The translations under genes and the position numbers were made by a program. Shown here one piece after another: positions 23,543 through 33,819 of a stretch of 64,000 nt of DNA. The stretch is from assembly GCA_027919835.1 (NCBI GenBank), contig JANVFP010000007.1:1550001-1614000 (forward strand), read 5' to 3'. Origin of the DNA: Lentinula raphanica (Eukaryota; Basidiomycota; Agaricomycetes; Agaricales; Omphalotaceae). The notes below the pieces were generated by a model, which searched no databases, was not told the origin of the DNA, and saw nothing but the letters and a program-made list of their open reading frames with translations. Positions within the stretch are counted from its first letter, which is position 1. The number at the start of each line of letters is the position of its first letter.

Positions 23543-24097
23543 CTAGCTAGTCTCTAGAGCTACTAGATCGACGTAGCACGAACTCAGGATTACCCTGGAC
23601 TGGACAGTCTGTGATAAGTCATGATCGAGGGGCGGGATGGAGAGCTGGACAACCTGCAATGGTCCAACGTATCGTGTTGCCGAAATGGGATCGCGGATGG
23701 CTGGTGAAAGTTTGACGTACAATTCGAGCCGAACACCTGGCAGATTAGGAGACGACGCAACAGTAACGGGCGCGAAATCATAGACACTGCAGTACGGGCG
23801 TTGCCTCTTCGTGGTGCCCGACTCGAGAGTCGATGCACGTATAGTTGGAAGAAGATGAAGCTCATAGACCTGGGAAATGACGAGAAGGGTCTCAGGAGAA
23901 AGAGATAAGAGGAGAGATTCTGGGCATATTGACTCGTTCTGAAAGTACGGCGAGGCATTAGGACTGGAGGGGCGACTGGCATTTCCCGAGCTAGAACCAA
24001 TGGGAAGGAAATGGGAAGGGAGGAAGTTGTAGAAGCAATCCCAGGATGAACGACCCCTGATAGTGTTGCCCCCATCATATACTATGCCGGAACCCAA
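23543..24097 (-). CDS. Uncertain ORF, hypothetical
   Basis: An uninterrupted 184-codon frame overlaps the end of the kinase-like gene by 16 nt on the same strand. The sequence has a plausible protein composition (CYNFLPSHFLP-like start, YCSVYDFAPVTVASSPN, VRLELYVKLSPAIRD), but no recognised motif and no clear promoter. It could be a decayed gene, an alternative 3' exon of the kinase-like gene, or chance. Between 23065 and 23542 I see only the aspartokinase promoter region, with nothing conserved. Confidence 0.3.
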   Translation of the reverse strand: MGSGIVYDGGNTIRGRSSWDCFYNFLPSHFLPIGSSSGNASRPSSPNASPYFQNESICPESLLLSLSPETLLVISQVYELHLLPTIRASTLESGTTKRQRPYCSVYDFAPVTVASSPNLPGVRLELYVKLSPAIRDPISATRYVGPLQVVQLSIPPLDHDLSQTVQSRVILSSCYVDLVALETS

Positions 24098-25553
24098 TAT
24101 GGCCAGACATCATCCACCCATTTTTCCTAATACAAGGAGCATGATAGTTCAACAAAAAAAAAACAGGATTTTAACAGAATCAAATCCACGTACAATCTCG
24201 GACCATCGCGTGCCGGGTGCCACAGTTACAACACTAGGAAAGCCAAGGTCTACGAAGGAAGCTGATTTGATACGAGGAGTTTTCAACTTGCGAGAAGTGG
24301 ACTCAAAGATGTAGTTAATATTGTCTTGGTTGAGATCCCTGTGAACACGATTATTTCAATAAAACGTCTCGAGGGAGAGAAGGGAGCTTTCATACGTCGG
24401 AACCCATCCATGAGCAATATAAAACTTTTTGACTAGCTCTTTGACCAGCGATAGGGATTGCGCATTCAATGCATCCTCTTCTGCCCTGCTAGCCGTTATC
24501 CACTGCCGTGTCTGTTTCAAGGGCGCCCCCGCAATCCTTTTGATGAGGATAGCAGGGAAAGTTACTTGTTTTTCTATGTATTCTTTCCTTCCGGTGTGCT
24601 GGTTCCAAACCTTCTCTTTACTCCTCGCTTTGCGCACAACGAACCCCGAATCGACATACAAGCCCGCATCCTCCAGCACTATGGCTTCACCATAAGCCCT
24701 ATCGGTCAGCTCAGGACGCGGTAGAACTTTGATCACCACCTCGGATTCTGAGTAGGTTTTGCCGACGTATGTGTGCACTCCGCCGTTGTTTGAGCCTACT
24801 GGGTCTCCTCTGTCGTCGATAGCCAAGTCTGTGCCAAGATTGCGGGTGAAATCTTTTCTTCTTGCTTTTATGATTATGATAATAAATCAACCTGTGAGCT
24901 TTACGATGCTGATTTTGTTGCAATGGCACTCACGGAAGTACATATGTTTGACTTGCTCAGAAATCTTCTTGGGATAGAAACTGGTCATCCAACTTCGCTG
25001 AAACTGATATCAGGATCCAAGCACAACAAAGAGGAATGAAAGATAAGCATACGTAAAGGTGTGGAGTGCCGCATAGTGAGAAGTACAACTCGACAGAGAT
25101 ACCCAATCCTGACTGAAGTTCGTCGAGATCAAGAAAGTGTGGTTCGTGTGCGACATTTTGGCCCACTATGGGCGTGGATTCATGATGAGCATCGAGTCCA
25201 CCACCGTGGTAAGAACCGTGAGATTGATACGATGCGTCGACGTCGTCGGAGGAGTAGTAGGATGAACTGGGTGGAACATGATCATAGTGAGAGCCGTAAG
25301 GTTGTCCGCGCCCGCCGGGTGCTACATCGACAATGTTGGGCTGGACGTGATGTCCATGGTTGGATGCAACAGGGTAGACATTAGACCCGGGCGCTCTGTA
25401 CGGAGGCTCATAGATCACTGGATTCCGACCGGCGGTGCTGCCTCTTTGAAAATCCGGTGCTGGAGCTGCATATGTGGTTGGGAGTGATGAAAGAAGATAG
25501 AGAGAGCTGAAACACAGAAGGGAGAAAAAGGATGATGCAAGGATTGTGGGCAT
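24082..25553 (-). CDS. Signal-peptide protein with kinase-like fold
   Basis: Five exons (25553-25053, 25003-24934, 24864-24396, 24338-24194, 24126-24082) give 1230 nt, 409 aa. Residues 1-30 look like a secretory signal (a long Leu/Ser hydrophobic core ending TYAAPAP). Residues 30-160 are Gly/Ser/His/Tyr-rich and probably disordered. From about 190 a kinase-like pattern appears: SEVVIKVLPRPE (candidate beta-3 Lys, about 234), GEAIVLEDAG (helix C Glu), AILIKRIAGAP (hinge), WVPTDLNQDNINY (catalytic-loop Asp and Asn, about 347-355) and SFVDLGFPS (DxG-type metal site, about 376). The usual HR of HRD is replaced by PT. I read it as a secreted or secretory-pathway kinase or kinase-like protein. An upstream Met at 25601 is possible but would bury the signal. 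Confidence 0.7.
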
Positions 25554-26019
25554 ATTGACGCCGCCGAATAGTGCTAAGAATTTTCTAGGTTGGAGGTGCA
25601 ACTGAGTTCTGCCAGCAGAGCTCAGACAAAGACGAAGGATGTGGGAAGGAAGAAAGAAGATCTCTGAGTTCAGCGGTACCAGGCGGTACCCCCGACTGGT
25701 GACTCCGATGGACTTTGTGCCGTCGGTAAGCTATGGCAACCTGATGGCAGGCCAACGCATCATTGGATCTGTAGTGAAAGCGGTATAATAACGGAACCTA
25801 TGCTAACCTATGGAGGTCCGTATGAACCTCCTCACCTCACCATATAAGAGCATATTAGCCCTGTATAAGCCTATACATAGCCTTGGCCCATCCAGATCTT
25901 CTTCTTTCCCGACCACATCCACAGAGAAGAAATTTAATCATCGCTGAAGCTGGTTCTTCAGCCTACTTCTTTATTAGTTGACCTTTCTATCTTACCAACT
26001 CACTCCTCAATATCGACTC
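25554..26019. promoter_or_regulatory. Divergent promoter region between two signal-peptide genes
   Basis: The kinase-like gene leaves to the left and a small secreted protein to the right. An AT-rich stretch with CCATATAAGAGC (about 25838) is placed as a TATA-type element about 180 nt upstream of the right-hand start at 26020. An imperfect duplication of GGTACC lies near 25675-25690. No other element is clear. Confidence 0.4.
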
Positions 26020-26923
26020 ATGGTCCACCTTCACTCCCACTCTGCATTCATCCTCTTCATTCTTGGAACTGCACTGATTTCCACGACCGTCGCTGCTCCG
26101 TTACACCCTGGTGATGATGAGTCGAGAAAGTCATCCCGGCGATGAAGACATACTTCCTAGCCCTTGTGACCGTGCTCACGCCATTGCGGCTGCGTGTACA
26201 GGTCAGGATCTCTGCCAAATACAGTCGAAGGGTCTTTCAGCTGGTAGCGAAGAAAACGACCCGACGGATAGTGTTCATCTTCTCGGTCTTTTTTCTCCTT
26301 TCCGCTCTCTGTCTGCACCTATCGCTGCCCGCGCCGCTCTCGAAACACATACAGACTCTGCCCACCGTTCTGATCGTGAGCCTTCTCCGGCTTCCACTCA
26401 TTCTCGACCTTCTGCAGCTTTTGTCAGTTACCCCACTGATGTTCGTACCATCCTCGACAGCCTTGGCCCTCAGTCGAAGTGGTCTCCGAAAAACGTGCTT
26501 GTGCAGTTCCGGCAATCGACCTCGTGGGATGAAGACAAGAAGAACACAGTAGGGGATTATAAAACATTCCTGGAAACGACGACGAGCGGAAAGCTGATCA
26601 TTGACACAGTCACCGAGATTCGGAAGCATAGAACGTTCCAGGACAATGAGCTGACACGGATGATTCTCAAAGAATTGGAGGAGATGGTCCCGTCGAGACA
26701 GGCGGAGATATTGATGGAGGAGATCATGAAAGATGGGGGGTACGAGGAGGTGAAGTCTTGTGCTGGTGACATGGAGGTACTCAAGCAGAAGGGCGTCTAC
26801 GCGAAATATGAAAACAGTCTCCAAAGTTCTCCACCAGAAGTAGGGAAGGTCCTAGAGACGATGATGATGGGTGCTTTGCGGCAAAACCCGGCGTTCATCA
26901 ATAGCCTTCGACTCCCTCAATGA
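26020..26923 (+). CDS. Small secreted protein, hypothetical
   Basis: An ATG at 26020 opens a classic signal peptide (FILFILGTALISTTVAAP). The main coding frame from about 26240 to the stop at 26923 is in another phase. Two short introns, about 26110-26159 and 26200-26246, can join them, but these junctions are not certain. The mature part has a Ser/Ala-rich segment and then a charged helical half (WSPKNVLVQFRQSTSWDEDK; TRMILKELEEMVPSRQAEIL). No known domain was seen. The signal peptide and absence of membrane segments suggest export. The function is unknown. Confidence 0.55.
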
Positions 26924-27586
26924 ACTTTCTCGTCAGGTCTATGCATCTCTCTCTAGGAACTGGCACGTTTCGAAGTTCTGGATCAACTGAGGTTAGTCGC
27001 TGTCGTTATGGAAGAAGAGAGGCCGGGTGAGGTGCGATTTCTGCTGGCAGATCACACGTACACGGCTCTTCGGAGGTAACAATCTTGTATTCTATATTTA
27101 ATTACAAGATATCCACCGTGGCACGGTGATGTGCTCGCGAAGCTTAATCCCAGTGAGAGGCACATACTCTAGCAGTATGAAGAAGGAGAAAAAGCCGAAA
27201 CTCACCATGTGCGTGTTTCCGATTCACTAAGTTCCTAGCTGCACAACACTCAGAAATCCACCTCATCACATCATTCAAAAGTGTATCAGTCAGCTCGAAC
27301 AGTTGAGGCAAACATACTCTGAGAGTATTGGCAGACAAAAAGACCTCAATTTGAACGAGAAAGAACGCATTTACTCCTCGAATTCAAAGAATCTCATTTT
27401 CCCTTTGCCGTGCAAAATACAAACAAGTATAAACACAGACCACACTCTACGGTCCTCACATGAAACCACTTGCTTCGCTTCGCTCGCAATCACATGAAAC
27501 CACTTGCTTCGCTTCGCTCGCAACTATGTATTTCTATGCACAACTACTTTCTTTACATCGTACTCAGTGAATGAAGCCTTATCTAT
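26924..27586. other. Convergent intergenic region
   Basis: Two genes end towards each other here. Only a 34-bp tandem duplication (separate entry) and AT-rich stretches, including AATTACAAGAT near 27095, are seen. No further gene is supported. Confidence 0.5.
27456..27523 (+). repeat. Exact 34-bp direct tandem duplication
   Basis: The unit starting TCACATGAAACCACTTGC and ending CGCTCGCAA occurs twice back to back (27456-27489, 27490-27523). It lies just downstream of the stop of the membrane-protein gene, so it may fall in its 3' UTR. Confidence 0.85.
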
Positions 27587-29941
27587 TCATCGAGACCGTA
27601 TATCTACATTACCCCTCCTCTGCCTCTCCATCAACGCCTTCCTCGCCATCTCCTCCCTATCCGTCAACACAGTCATAATCGATCGCGTCGACTTCATCGA
27701 CCGCATCGTCGACAGCCTCGAAAGAACCGACATTCCCGAGCCCGACTTGGATCTTGAAAACGACGGCAAAGCAGGTAACCTCGGCACATCCGAAGGCACA
27801 CTTCCACGTCTCGAACCTGCCGCCATTTCTCCACCATAAGCGTATCTAGGTCGTCTCTGACTCCCGAGGTTTCTATGTAACCCGCTCGCGCTCGATCGCG
27901 TGGTGCTAAAGGACCGCATAGAGGTGTTTTTCTTCCTCACGTTCAACGCCGCGGTCGACTTGTACGACGTGATCGAAGGCTGCCTTGACGAGGCGATGGA
28001 AGACGGTAAAGAAGGAAGAGGGGAGAACGCGTGATCGTTGCCTCTGTAGCTCTCTAAACCCATGCCGGTCCCAAAGCAGGAATAGGAATGAAGACTCGTT
28101 GACGAGGAACCGACAGTACCTGGATAAGGAAGTGGACCGTCATTCGAAAACTCCGTGTTGATATGAACAATGCCTCGTCCCGCAGAGGTTTCCTCCAAGG
28201 TCGGAGACTCCACCAGCGTCGGAGCCTTCCCGACTAGCTCTCCCCCGAGATACTCTACCCAGCCAGTCTCTGGGATCGGCGCACGTCCGTTGCGAAGGTC
28301 GTGCTTCCGGATATGGCTTGTGTTCCGGGAAGGGAGAGGGGATAGCTTGTCGTATTCCTCGTTGGTCTGGGCGCCAGAGACCTTAGTAACAGCATTGAAC
28401 GCATACATTAGATTGGCTTTGATACTTGATGACCACGTTTTACTTGGATCTTCAGAAACGGAAGGGGGAAGAGTATCTGTTGGCGTTTTCTCTTGCACTT
28501 GAGGATGTCTTTCATGCGGGGAGCTTGGACGATCCACCTGAACGTTTCCCGAGGGAGCAGGAGGAAGTAGATATGACGGCTCTAGATTAAGCACAGGCGT
28601 CTCTAACTTCCAAGGAACTTCCAAACCCTCGTCCAAGCTCAGGTATCTCGGCTTGATCATTGATTCTCGCGGTGTCCCGAATTCTGGATCGGTCAAGAAC
28701 TGCATACGCACCGAAGGAGGATTGGGATGAACATTCCTGCTGGGTTGCACAAAGTTGGCAGGAGGAAATGTGCTAGGCAGCGGATACGCAACACTTTCTT
28801 GTAGCGGAGCGATTGAGGCAGGAGAGATTGACGGAAGTGAACAAGAAGAAGTGTGAGAATTGGGATATCGAGGCGGCGCGCGACTATAGTACGGATAGAT
28901 AGGTGGAGGCGGGGAAGGAACACTCAAGATCGGCACAGACTGTCGCTTCACCGGGGTAGTAAGGTCTTGAAAGTAGCTCGTAGATCGCTTAGGTTCACCC
29001 ACGTCACGATCACGGCTGGGCTCCCAAGTGCACTGATGAGAATCTGAGGCTCCGCCTTTTTCGAGCGAGTCAGAATCCGCGAATGACGACAGAGACGATC
29101 CTGGCCGATTTGCCCAAGGTACTGCTACAGTTTTCTTGCGTCGCCGGTTGTGTGTACGGATACGAAGCCACCACGCTATAAGAGCGGCGCAGCATGCTAT
29201 GACGATGATGGTTCCAAGCACGATGCCAATGTACAACGTAGGTTCCTTGGTAGATGCTGTAGTTGTCGCAGAACTTGTAGCTGAAGCTGCTAAACTACTG
29301 GGCGAGGTCGTGGATGAAGAAGACATGGTAGATAGGGGTGGTGAGGAAGTGCTCGCCATAGAGCTAGTTGCTGAAGCGATTGATGTTGTAGCCGTTGATA
29401 TCGACCCAGAGGAACTTGTAGTACCTAGTATCGTCGATGATGAACTTGACATAGAGTTCGAAGTTGCTTCAACGACCTCGCTCGTGACAACAACGGTTGT
29501 AGACACTTCTACGAGGCCAGATGGTAGAGACGACGCAGATGGCGAGATGATGAGCGTGGGCGAGTTGACAATTGCAGTGGCTGCAGAAGGCGAAGAAAAG
29601 ACACTTTGTAGTGTTGGAGAGGCTACATTGACAGTACTGACAGAAGCTGCGAAGGCAATACTTGATGCGGGCTGGGTAGGAGCTACGAAAGTTGCTTGAC
29701 CGCCAGGGCCAATAGCGACGTTAGACATGAACCTAGCGTGTACGTGGTGAACGGCGTGTTGGTTAAGAGCTAGGTGATTTCCGGGCATAGCAGTGTGGAG
29801 GTAGATGATGCTGCCAGAGCCAAAGTAAGAAGGCAGGAAAATCAAGAAAATAAACTCGACCAGCGAGATGATGGTCAAAGGAAAGAGTGAGTTTTTGGGG
29901 CCCGGGATTCCGTGAAGGAAGGACCTGGAAGGTGCTAGCAT
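27587..29941 (-). CDS. Ser/Thr-rich single-pass membrane protein
   Basis: A single open frame of 784 aa. A hydrophobic N-terminal segment (about 18-48; LTIISLVEFIFLIFLPSYF) is likely a signal sequence or anchor. Residues about 90-225 are extremely Ser/Thr/Ala-rich, as in O-mannosylated cell-surface stalks. A clear membrane span is IGIVLGTIIVIACCAALIAW (about 235-255), followed by a basic stop-transfer RIRTHNRRRKK. The rest (about 270-784) is a long Pro/Ser-rich cytosolic tail with many possible phosphorylation sites and a basic C-terminus. The layout resembles fungal cell-wall sensors, but no WSC or other Cys-rich head is present, so the function is not assigned. Confidence 0.75.
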   Translation of the reverse strand: MLAPSRSFLHGIPGPKNSLFPLTIISLVEFIFLIFLPSYFGSGSIIYLHTAMPGNHLALNQHAVHHVHARFMSNVAIGPGGQATFVAPTQPASSIAFAASVSTVNVASPTLQSVFSSPSAATAIVNSPTLIISPSASSLPSGLVEVSTTVVVTSEVVEATSNSMSSSSSTILGTTSSSGSISTATTSIASATSSMASTSSPPLSTMSSSSTTSPSSLAASATSSATTTASTKEPTLYIGIVLGTIIVIACCAALIAWWLRIRTHNRRRKKTVAVPWANRPGSSLSSFADSDSLEKGGASDSHQCTWEPSRDRDVGEPKRSTSYFQDLTTPVKRQSVPILSVPSPPPPIYPYYSRAPPRYPNSHTSSCSLPSISPASIAPLQESVAYPLPSTFPPANFVQPSRNVHPNPPSVRMQFLTDPEFGTPRESMIKPRYLSLDEGLEVPWKLETPVLNLEPSYLLPPAPSGNVQVDRPSSPHERHPQVQEKTPTDTLPPSVSEDPSKTWSSSIKANLMYAFNAVTKVSGAQTNEEYDKLSPLPSRNTSHIRKHDLRNGRAPIPETGWVEYLGGELVGKAPTLVESPTLEETSAGRGIVHINTEFSNDGPLPYPGTVGSSSTSLHSYSCFGTGMGLESYRGNDHAFSPLPSLPSSIASSRQPSITSYKSTAALNVRKKNTSMRSFSTTRSSASGLHRNLGSQRRPRYAYGGEMAAGSRRGSVPSDVPRLPALPSFSRSKSGSGMSVLSRLSTMRSMKSTRSIMTVLTDREEMARKALMERQRRGNVDIRSR

Positions 29942-30430
29942 CGATTACCTCATATGGGAAATGACTTCCCAATTTGGGTAACTAGCGTCATCCACGACGA
30001 TTAACAATTTCATCAGTCTCCCCGTTTTTATCTTTGGGATCCACGTAACTCTGCAGAGCTCTTCAGGCAGCTCAAGGCTTCTGACGGGCGATTGGCAACG
30101 ATCACATTCAGCTCCCAATTCGTGGTCTTCAAGTGTGCCGACTGTAAATGACCTTTGCATGCTCAGACTGCTTTCAACTCTTCTCCTGGAGTCCGGTCAA
30201 GCCTGAGTTGATTCGTCAGCGCTGCTACCTACTTCGAAAGTCTTGGGGTCACCTTTCTTCGAGTCAGATCCTCGTATCGAACAGCAGGGATATATATTGT
30301 CACGAAGCTTCCAAGAGCACAACTTCATTCTCAAGTGAAGACTCAGTACCAAAAACATACATAGAGAGGAATATAAATAACTAGCTAGAAAAACTGTTAC
30401 GATCAATCAAAGTAGCAGCAAGTTACCACA
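29942..30430. other. Intergenic region
   Basis: This contains the upstream region of the membrane-protein gene. From about 30268 it holds the 3' flank of the duplicated secreted-protein unit (matching about 32730 onward). No gene is supported. Confidence 0.5.
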
Positions 30431-30432
30431 GG

Positions 30433-30632
30433 TTTCTACATCCTACCCACGGGCCCTGGGGCTACTAAGGCTACCGCTTTGGAATTTCCCTTCCGACGAG
30501 CTTTCTTGGCAGTGGGTTGAACAGAATTTTTTGGTGGACGGCCACGGCGTTTGCCTTGCCAGGGCATTTCCACAGGTTCCAAAAGGGATGGAGAGAAGTA
30601 ATCTTGGTCATTCAATAAGAATCAGTGTTGAA
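30433..30632 (-). pseudogene. Out-of-frame tail of paralogue A with AT-hook-like motif
   Basis: Downstream of the stop of gene A, another frame continues the similarity to the basic C-terminus of gene B: EPVEMPWQGKRRGRPPKNS and a final SKAVALVAPGPVGRM. KRRGRPPK matches the AT-hook core RGRP. A stop at the end of the upper frame and a frame change near 30600 separate it from the gene, unless an unseen intron restores it. Confidence 0.5.
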
Positions 30633-31438
30633 TCAGATGGTATGGTCGATGATTGTCGCACCTTCATTGCACTCCGATTCTGGGAGAATGGAGCCTCCAC
30701 CACTCCCGCATTTTCCAATCATAGCACCAAAGATGTTATACAACAGTATGTAATTGAACTTCTCCAGTTTCAATCCGATCTCCTTTTTCTCAAGCTCTTC
30801 AAAGAAGCGCACGATATTGTCGATGTAGACAACATTGTGTCCCTTGGCATGATGAGTGGCGAATTTTGGCAATACCGTGCGATGTAACTCTCCGAATACA
30901 TCGATCTTCTGCTGCATCGAAGAGAAATGGATGATCCCAAGACCAGCACGATCCCATTGGTCCGGATGGTCTCGGTTTGTGATGTCTTTCGGAGGTGGAA
31001 CAATGGCGAATCGTTCAGGTATGAGAGCATCATATGTGATTGCCGTACCCAAGTATAACGTCCAGTGTTCAGTTGGGTCAATCGGTGGTTCAACCTTTCT
31101 GACTGAGAACGAATTGTCCCTAGTTCCGGTAAGTGGTAAAGTCTTGCCGTTCTTGCCGTTCTTGCGGCGGCGGATGCGAATATGCATGCTGAGGTGACCT
31201 CCTGCATGAGGGTGCTAGTGTCGCTGTTCCTTATCATGGTTCCAAGTACAGAAAACATACCATGTTTCAGCCTGTTGAACAAATCATCAGGAAGACCAGG
31301 ATTGGAAAATGCAACAGTGGGCACTATTTCACGAGCGGGCGAAGTTGGCTCTGGGTCTTTGGGTGATAGTTCAGACCCCGAAACGAGGAAGAACATGAAG
31401 AAGTAGAGCGAAAGATATGCACGATTGAACGCGGGCAT
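30633..31438 (-). CDS. Secreted hypothetical protein, paralogue A
   Basis: Two exons (31438-31261 and 31201-30633; intron GTATGT..ATGCAG, phase 1) give 248 aa. Residues 1-23 form a signal peptide (AYLSLYFFMFFLVSGSEL). The mature protein contains LPLTGTRDNSFSVRKVEPPI, HWTLYLGTAITYDALIPERF and DNIVRFFEELEKKEIG. It closely matches paralogue B, including intron position. Compared with B it stops about 55 residues early. I recognise no family. A secreted, lineage-restricted duplicated gene next to a transposon is the profile of fungal effector-like genes, but that is inference only. Confidence 0.7.
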
Positions 31439-31608
31439 GATGGTGGTAGTAGGTGGTAGTTGGGTGAAAAGCACGCTCAACTACGTCTGGACTGGTCTAC
31501 CCCGGATTCACCGATGGACCATGAAAGTCCTCAGGCTTCGAATCAATCCGATGGCCTCCGATGGCCCATCGGCATCAATGACATCTAGGACTGATGTTGT
31601 CATCAATG

Positions 31609-32536
31609 GGTGACTTCCCGTAGGATTTTTTGTAGATATCTCCGCTACAAATTACAAAAAAAAATTTGATCCGGAATTTGTAGCCGTTATTTGTAGAAAT
31701 GTAATCCCGTAGAGAATTAGAATTGAGTACTTGCGGCATATAACACACCGACATACCTGAATGAGCAAGAAGACAATGTTATGAGCCTCAGAGAAGCTGT
31801 CTGCAGGCTGGAAGGACTCAATGGACATGATATATGGTTGACCTTGAAGAATATGTTCACTGAGCAACAGTATAGTGGATGAGCACCATATACTGCACGC
31901 TGACAAGAAAAACTACATTCTCAGAGTGGCCGACGGCCATCACTGATGGATTACCGCATCCGGCACATTTCCAGAATTTGTAGACGAAAAATCATCTGTA
32001 GAGGGGTCCAGAGGCCTCTACAGATTTAAAGTTTGTAGCAGCTCTGAATTCGCGCTAGCGACAAATTTTTCGAGATCCGCCGCTCGGCATCTCGGCTAAT
32101 GACATTTTCGGACATTTGGAGCTCGGATTTATCTACAAATTCCTACGGGAAGTCATCCAATGTACAAATTCTGGAAATGTGCCGGATGCGGTAATCCATC
32201 AGTGATGGCCGTCGGCAACTCTGAGAATGTAGTTTTTCTTGTCAGCGTGCAGTATATGGTGCTCATCCACTATACTGTTGCTCAGTGAACATATTCTTCA
32301 AGGTCAACCATATATCATGTCCATTGAGTCCTTCCAGCCTGCAGACAGCTTCTCTGAGGCTCATAACATTGTCTTCTTGCTCATTCAGGTATGTCGGTGT
32401 GTTATATGCCGCAAGTACTCAATTCTGATTCTCTACGGGATTACATTTCTACAAATAACGGCTACAAATTCCGGATCAAATTTTTTTTTGTAATTTGTAG
32501 CGGAGATATCTACAAAAAATCCTACGGGAAGTCACC
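31609..32536. mobile_element. Fold-back DNA element with 374-bp inverted arms
   Basis: The arms 31609-31982 and 32163-32536 are mirror images (paired coordinates always sum to 64145) with hardly any mismatch, for example one near 31930. The termini are GGTGACTTCCCGTAGG and its complement, flanked by 5-bp direct repeats CAATG (31604-31608 and 32537-32541). The 180-bp centre contains one more terminus-like sequence (CCTACGGGAAGTCATC, about 32136-32151), again followed by CAATG. No transposase frame is present, so it is non-autonomous. It lies in the 5' flank of paralogue A and is absent from unit B. Confidence 0.88.
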
Positions 32537-32843
32537 CAATGAGCAGCTTGAGCTAAGAGAGGCTAAGAGCAGGCTGCATTGTTCTGAGACTACATCGCTG
32601 ACCTCAACTAAAAGGAGAAATGTCAATAAAGTCTTTTTCTGTAGGTAAATGGGACTGGTCAAAGATACGGTGCATAGTATATGTTCTTTGAAAAGTCATT
32701 ATCTGCTCACCAGCTTGTGTCAGAGTCTCATATCGAACAGCAGGGATATAGATTGTCACGAAGCTTCCATGGGCACAACTTCATTCTGAGCGAAGAAGTA
32801 CTAAAAACAGCCAACAACATGCGGCAAGTTTTTCTACAGGTTG

Positions 32844-33819
32844 CTAGTACATCCTAACCACGGCTCGTGGGGCTAAGGCTACCGCTTTGGACGTTGCTGG
32901 GGCTCCCTTCACTCGCTTGGCAGAGAGACGATGACGGCTCTTGGGGAGTTTGGGCATTTCTACAGGTTGAAAAGGGGATGGGAAAAGGTGACCTTGGTTG
33001 TTCATGAGAATTAGCGCAAATACTTGGATGATATGATGGTCAATGATTGTCGCACCGTTATTGCAATACAAGTTTGGCTGAACGTGGCCTCCAGCATCCC
33101 CGCATCCTTCAGACATTGGACCAAAGATGTTATACCACAGGATGTAATTGAACTTCAGTTCAATCTTCTTTTCGTCCCGAAGCCTTTCGAAGAAGCTCAC
33201 GATACTGTCGATGTAGAGAAGATTGTTAGGTTTTCCGTCATGAATGACAAGTTTTGGCAATGCATCGTGCAACTCTTTGAAAATTTCCAATTTTTGTTGC
33301 AGCGAAGAGAAACGGATCATCCCAAGACCAGCACGATCCCATTGCTCGTGATTGTCTGGATCTGAGCGTTCAACCGGAGGTGGAACAATGGCGAATCGTT
33401 CAGGTATGAGAGCATCATATGTGATTGCCGTACCCAAGTATAACGTCCAGTGTTCAGTTGGGTCAATCGGTGGTTCAACCTTTTTGACTGAGAACGAATT
33501 GTCCCTAGTTCCGGTAAGTGGTAAAGTCTTGCCGTCTATGCGGCGCCGGATGCGAATGACCATGCGGAGGATACCAGCTGCATGAGGATGCTAGTGTCAA
33601 TGTCATTATCATCATGATTCCAAGTACGAAAAACATACGGCCTCTCAACCTGTTGTACAAATCATCAGGAAGACCAGGATTGGAAATTGCAACAGCAGTG
33701 GGCACGGTTACACCAGCGGGCGAAGTTGGCTTTGGGTCTCTTGGTAATAGTTCAGACCCCGAAACGAGGAAGAACATGAAGAAGTAGAGCGAAAGATATG
33801 CACGATTGAACGCGGGCAT
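32844..33819 (-). CDS. Secreted hypothetical protein, paralogue B
   Basis: Two exons (33819-33639 and 33577-32844; intron GTATGT..ATGCAG, phase 1) total 915 nt, 304 aa. The signal peptide is nearly identical to paralogue A. The core (LPLTGTRDNSFSVKKVEPPI; HWTLYLGTAITYDALIPERF; FNYILWYNIFGPMSEGCGDA) is shared, while the stretch after VPPP and the C-terminus differ. The C-terminus is basic (KLPKSRHRLSAKRVKGAP). The frame is complete, so B is the better candidate for a functional gene. The function is unknown. Confidence 0.75.

Noticed and set aside
26237..26824. 195-codon frame on the - strand
   Set aside because: Antisense to the small secreted protein; rich in Arg/Leu/Cys, with no motif and no start context.
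29136..29699. 187-codon frame on the + strand
   Set aside because: It lies antisense to the Ser/Thr-rich part of the membrane-protein gene. The Val/Glu/Ala-rich product is what the complement of Ser/Thr codons gives.
30433..30600. AT-hook as evidence that paralogue A is a nuclear effector
   Set aside because: The motif lies out of frame behind a stop in A and is not kept in B, so a functional claim is not supported.
31652..32493. Two identical 84-codon frames on opposite strands
   Set aside because: They are the same sequence in the two arms of the fold-back element. There is no motif and no splice or promoter context, so the identity reflects the inverted repeat.
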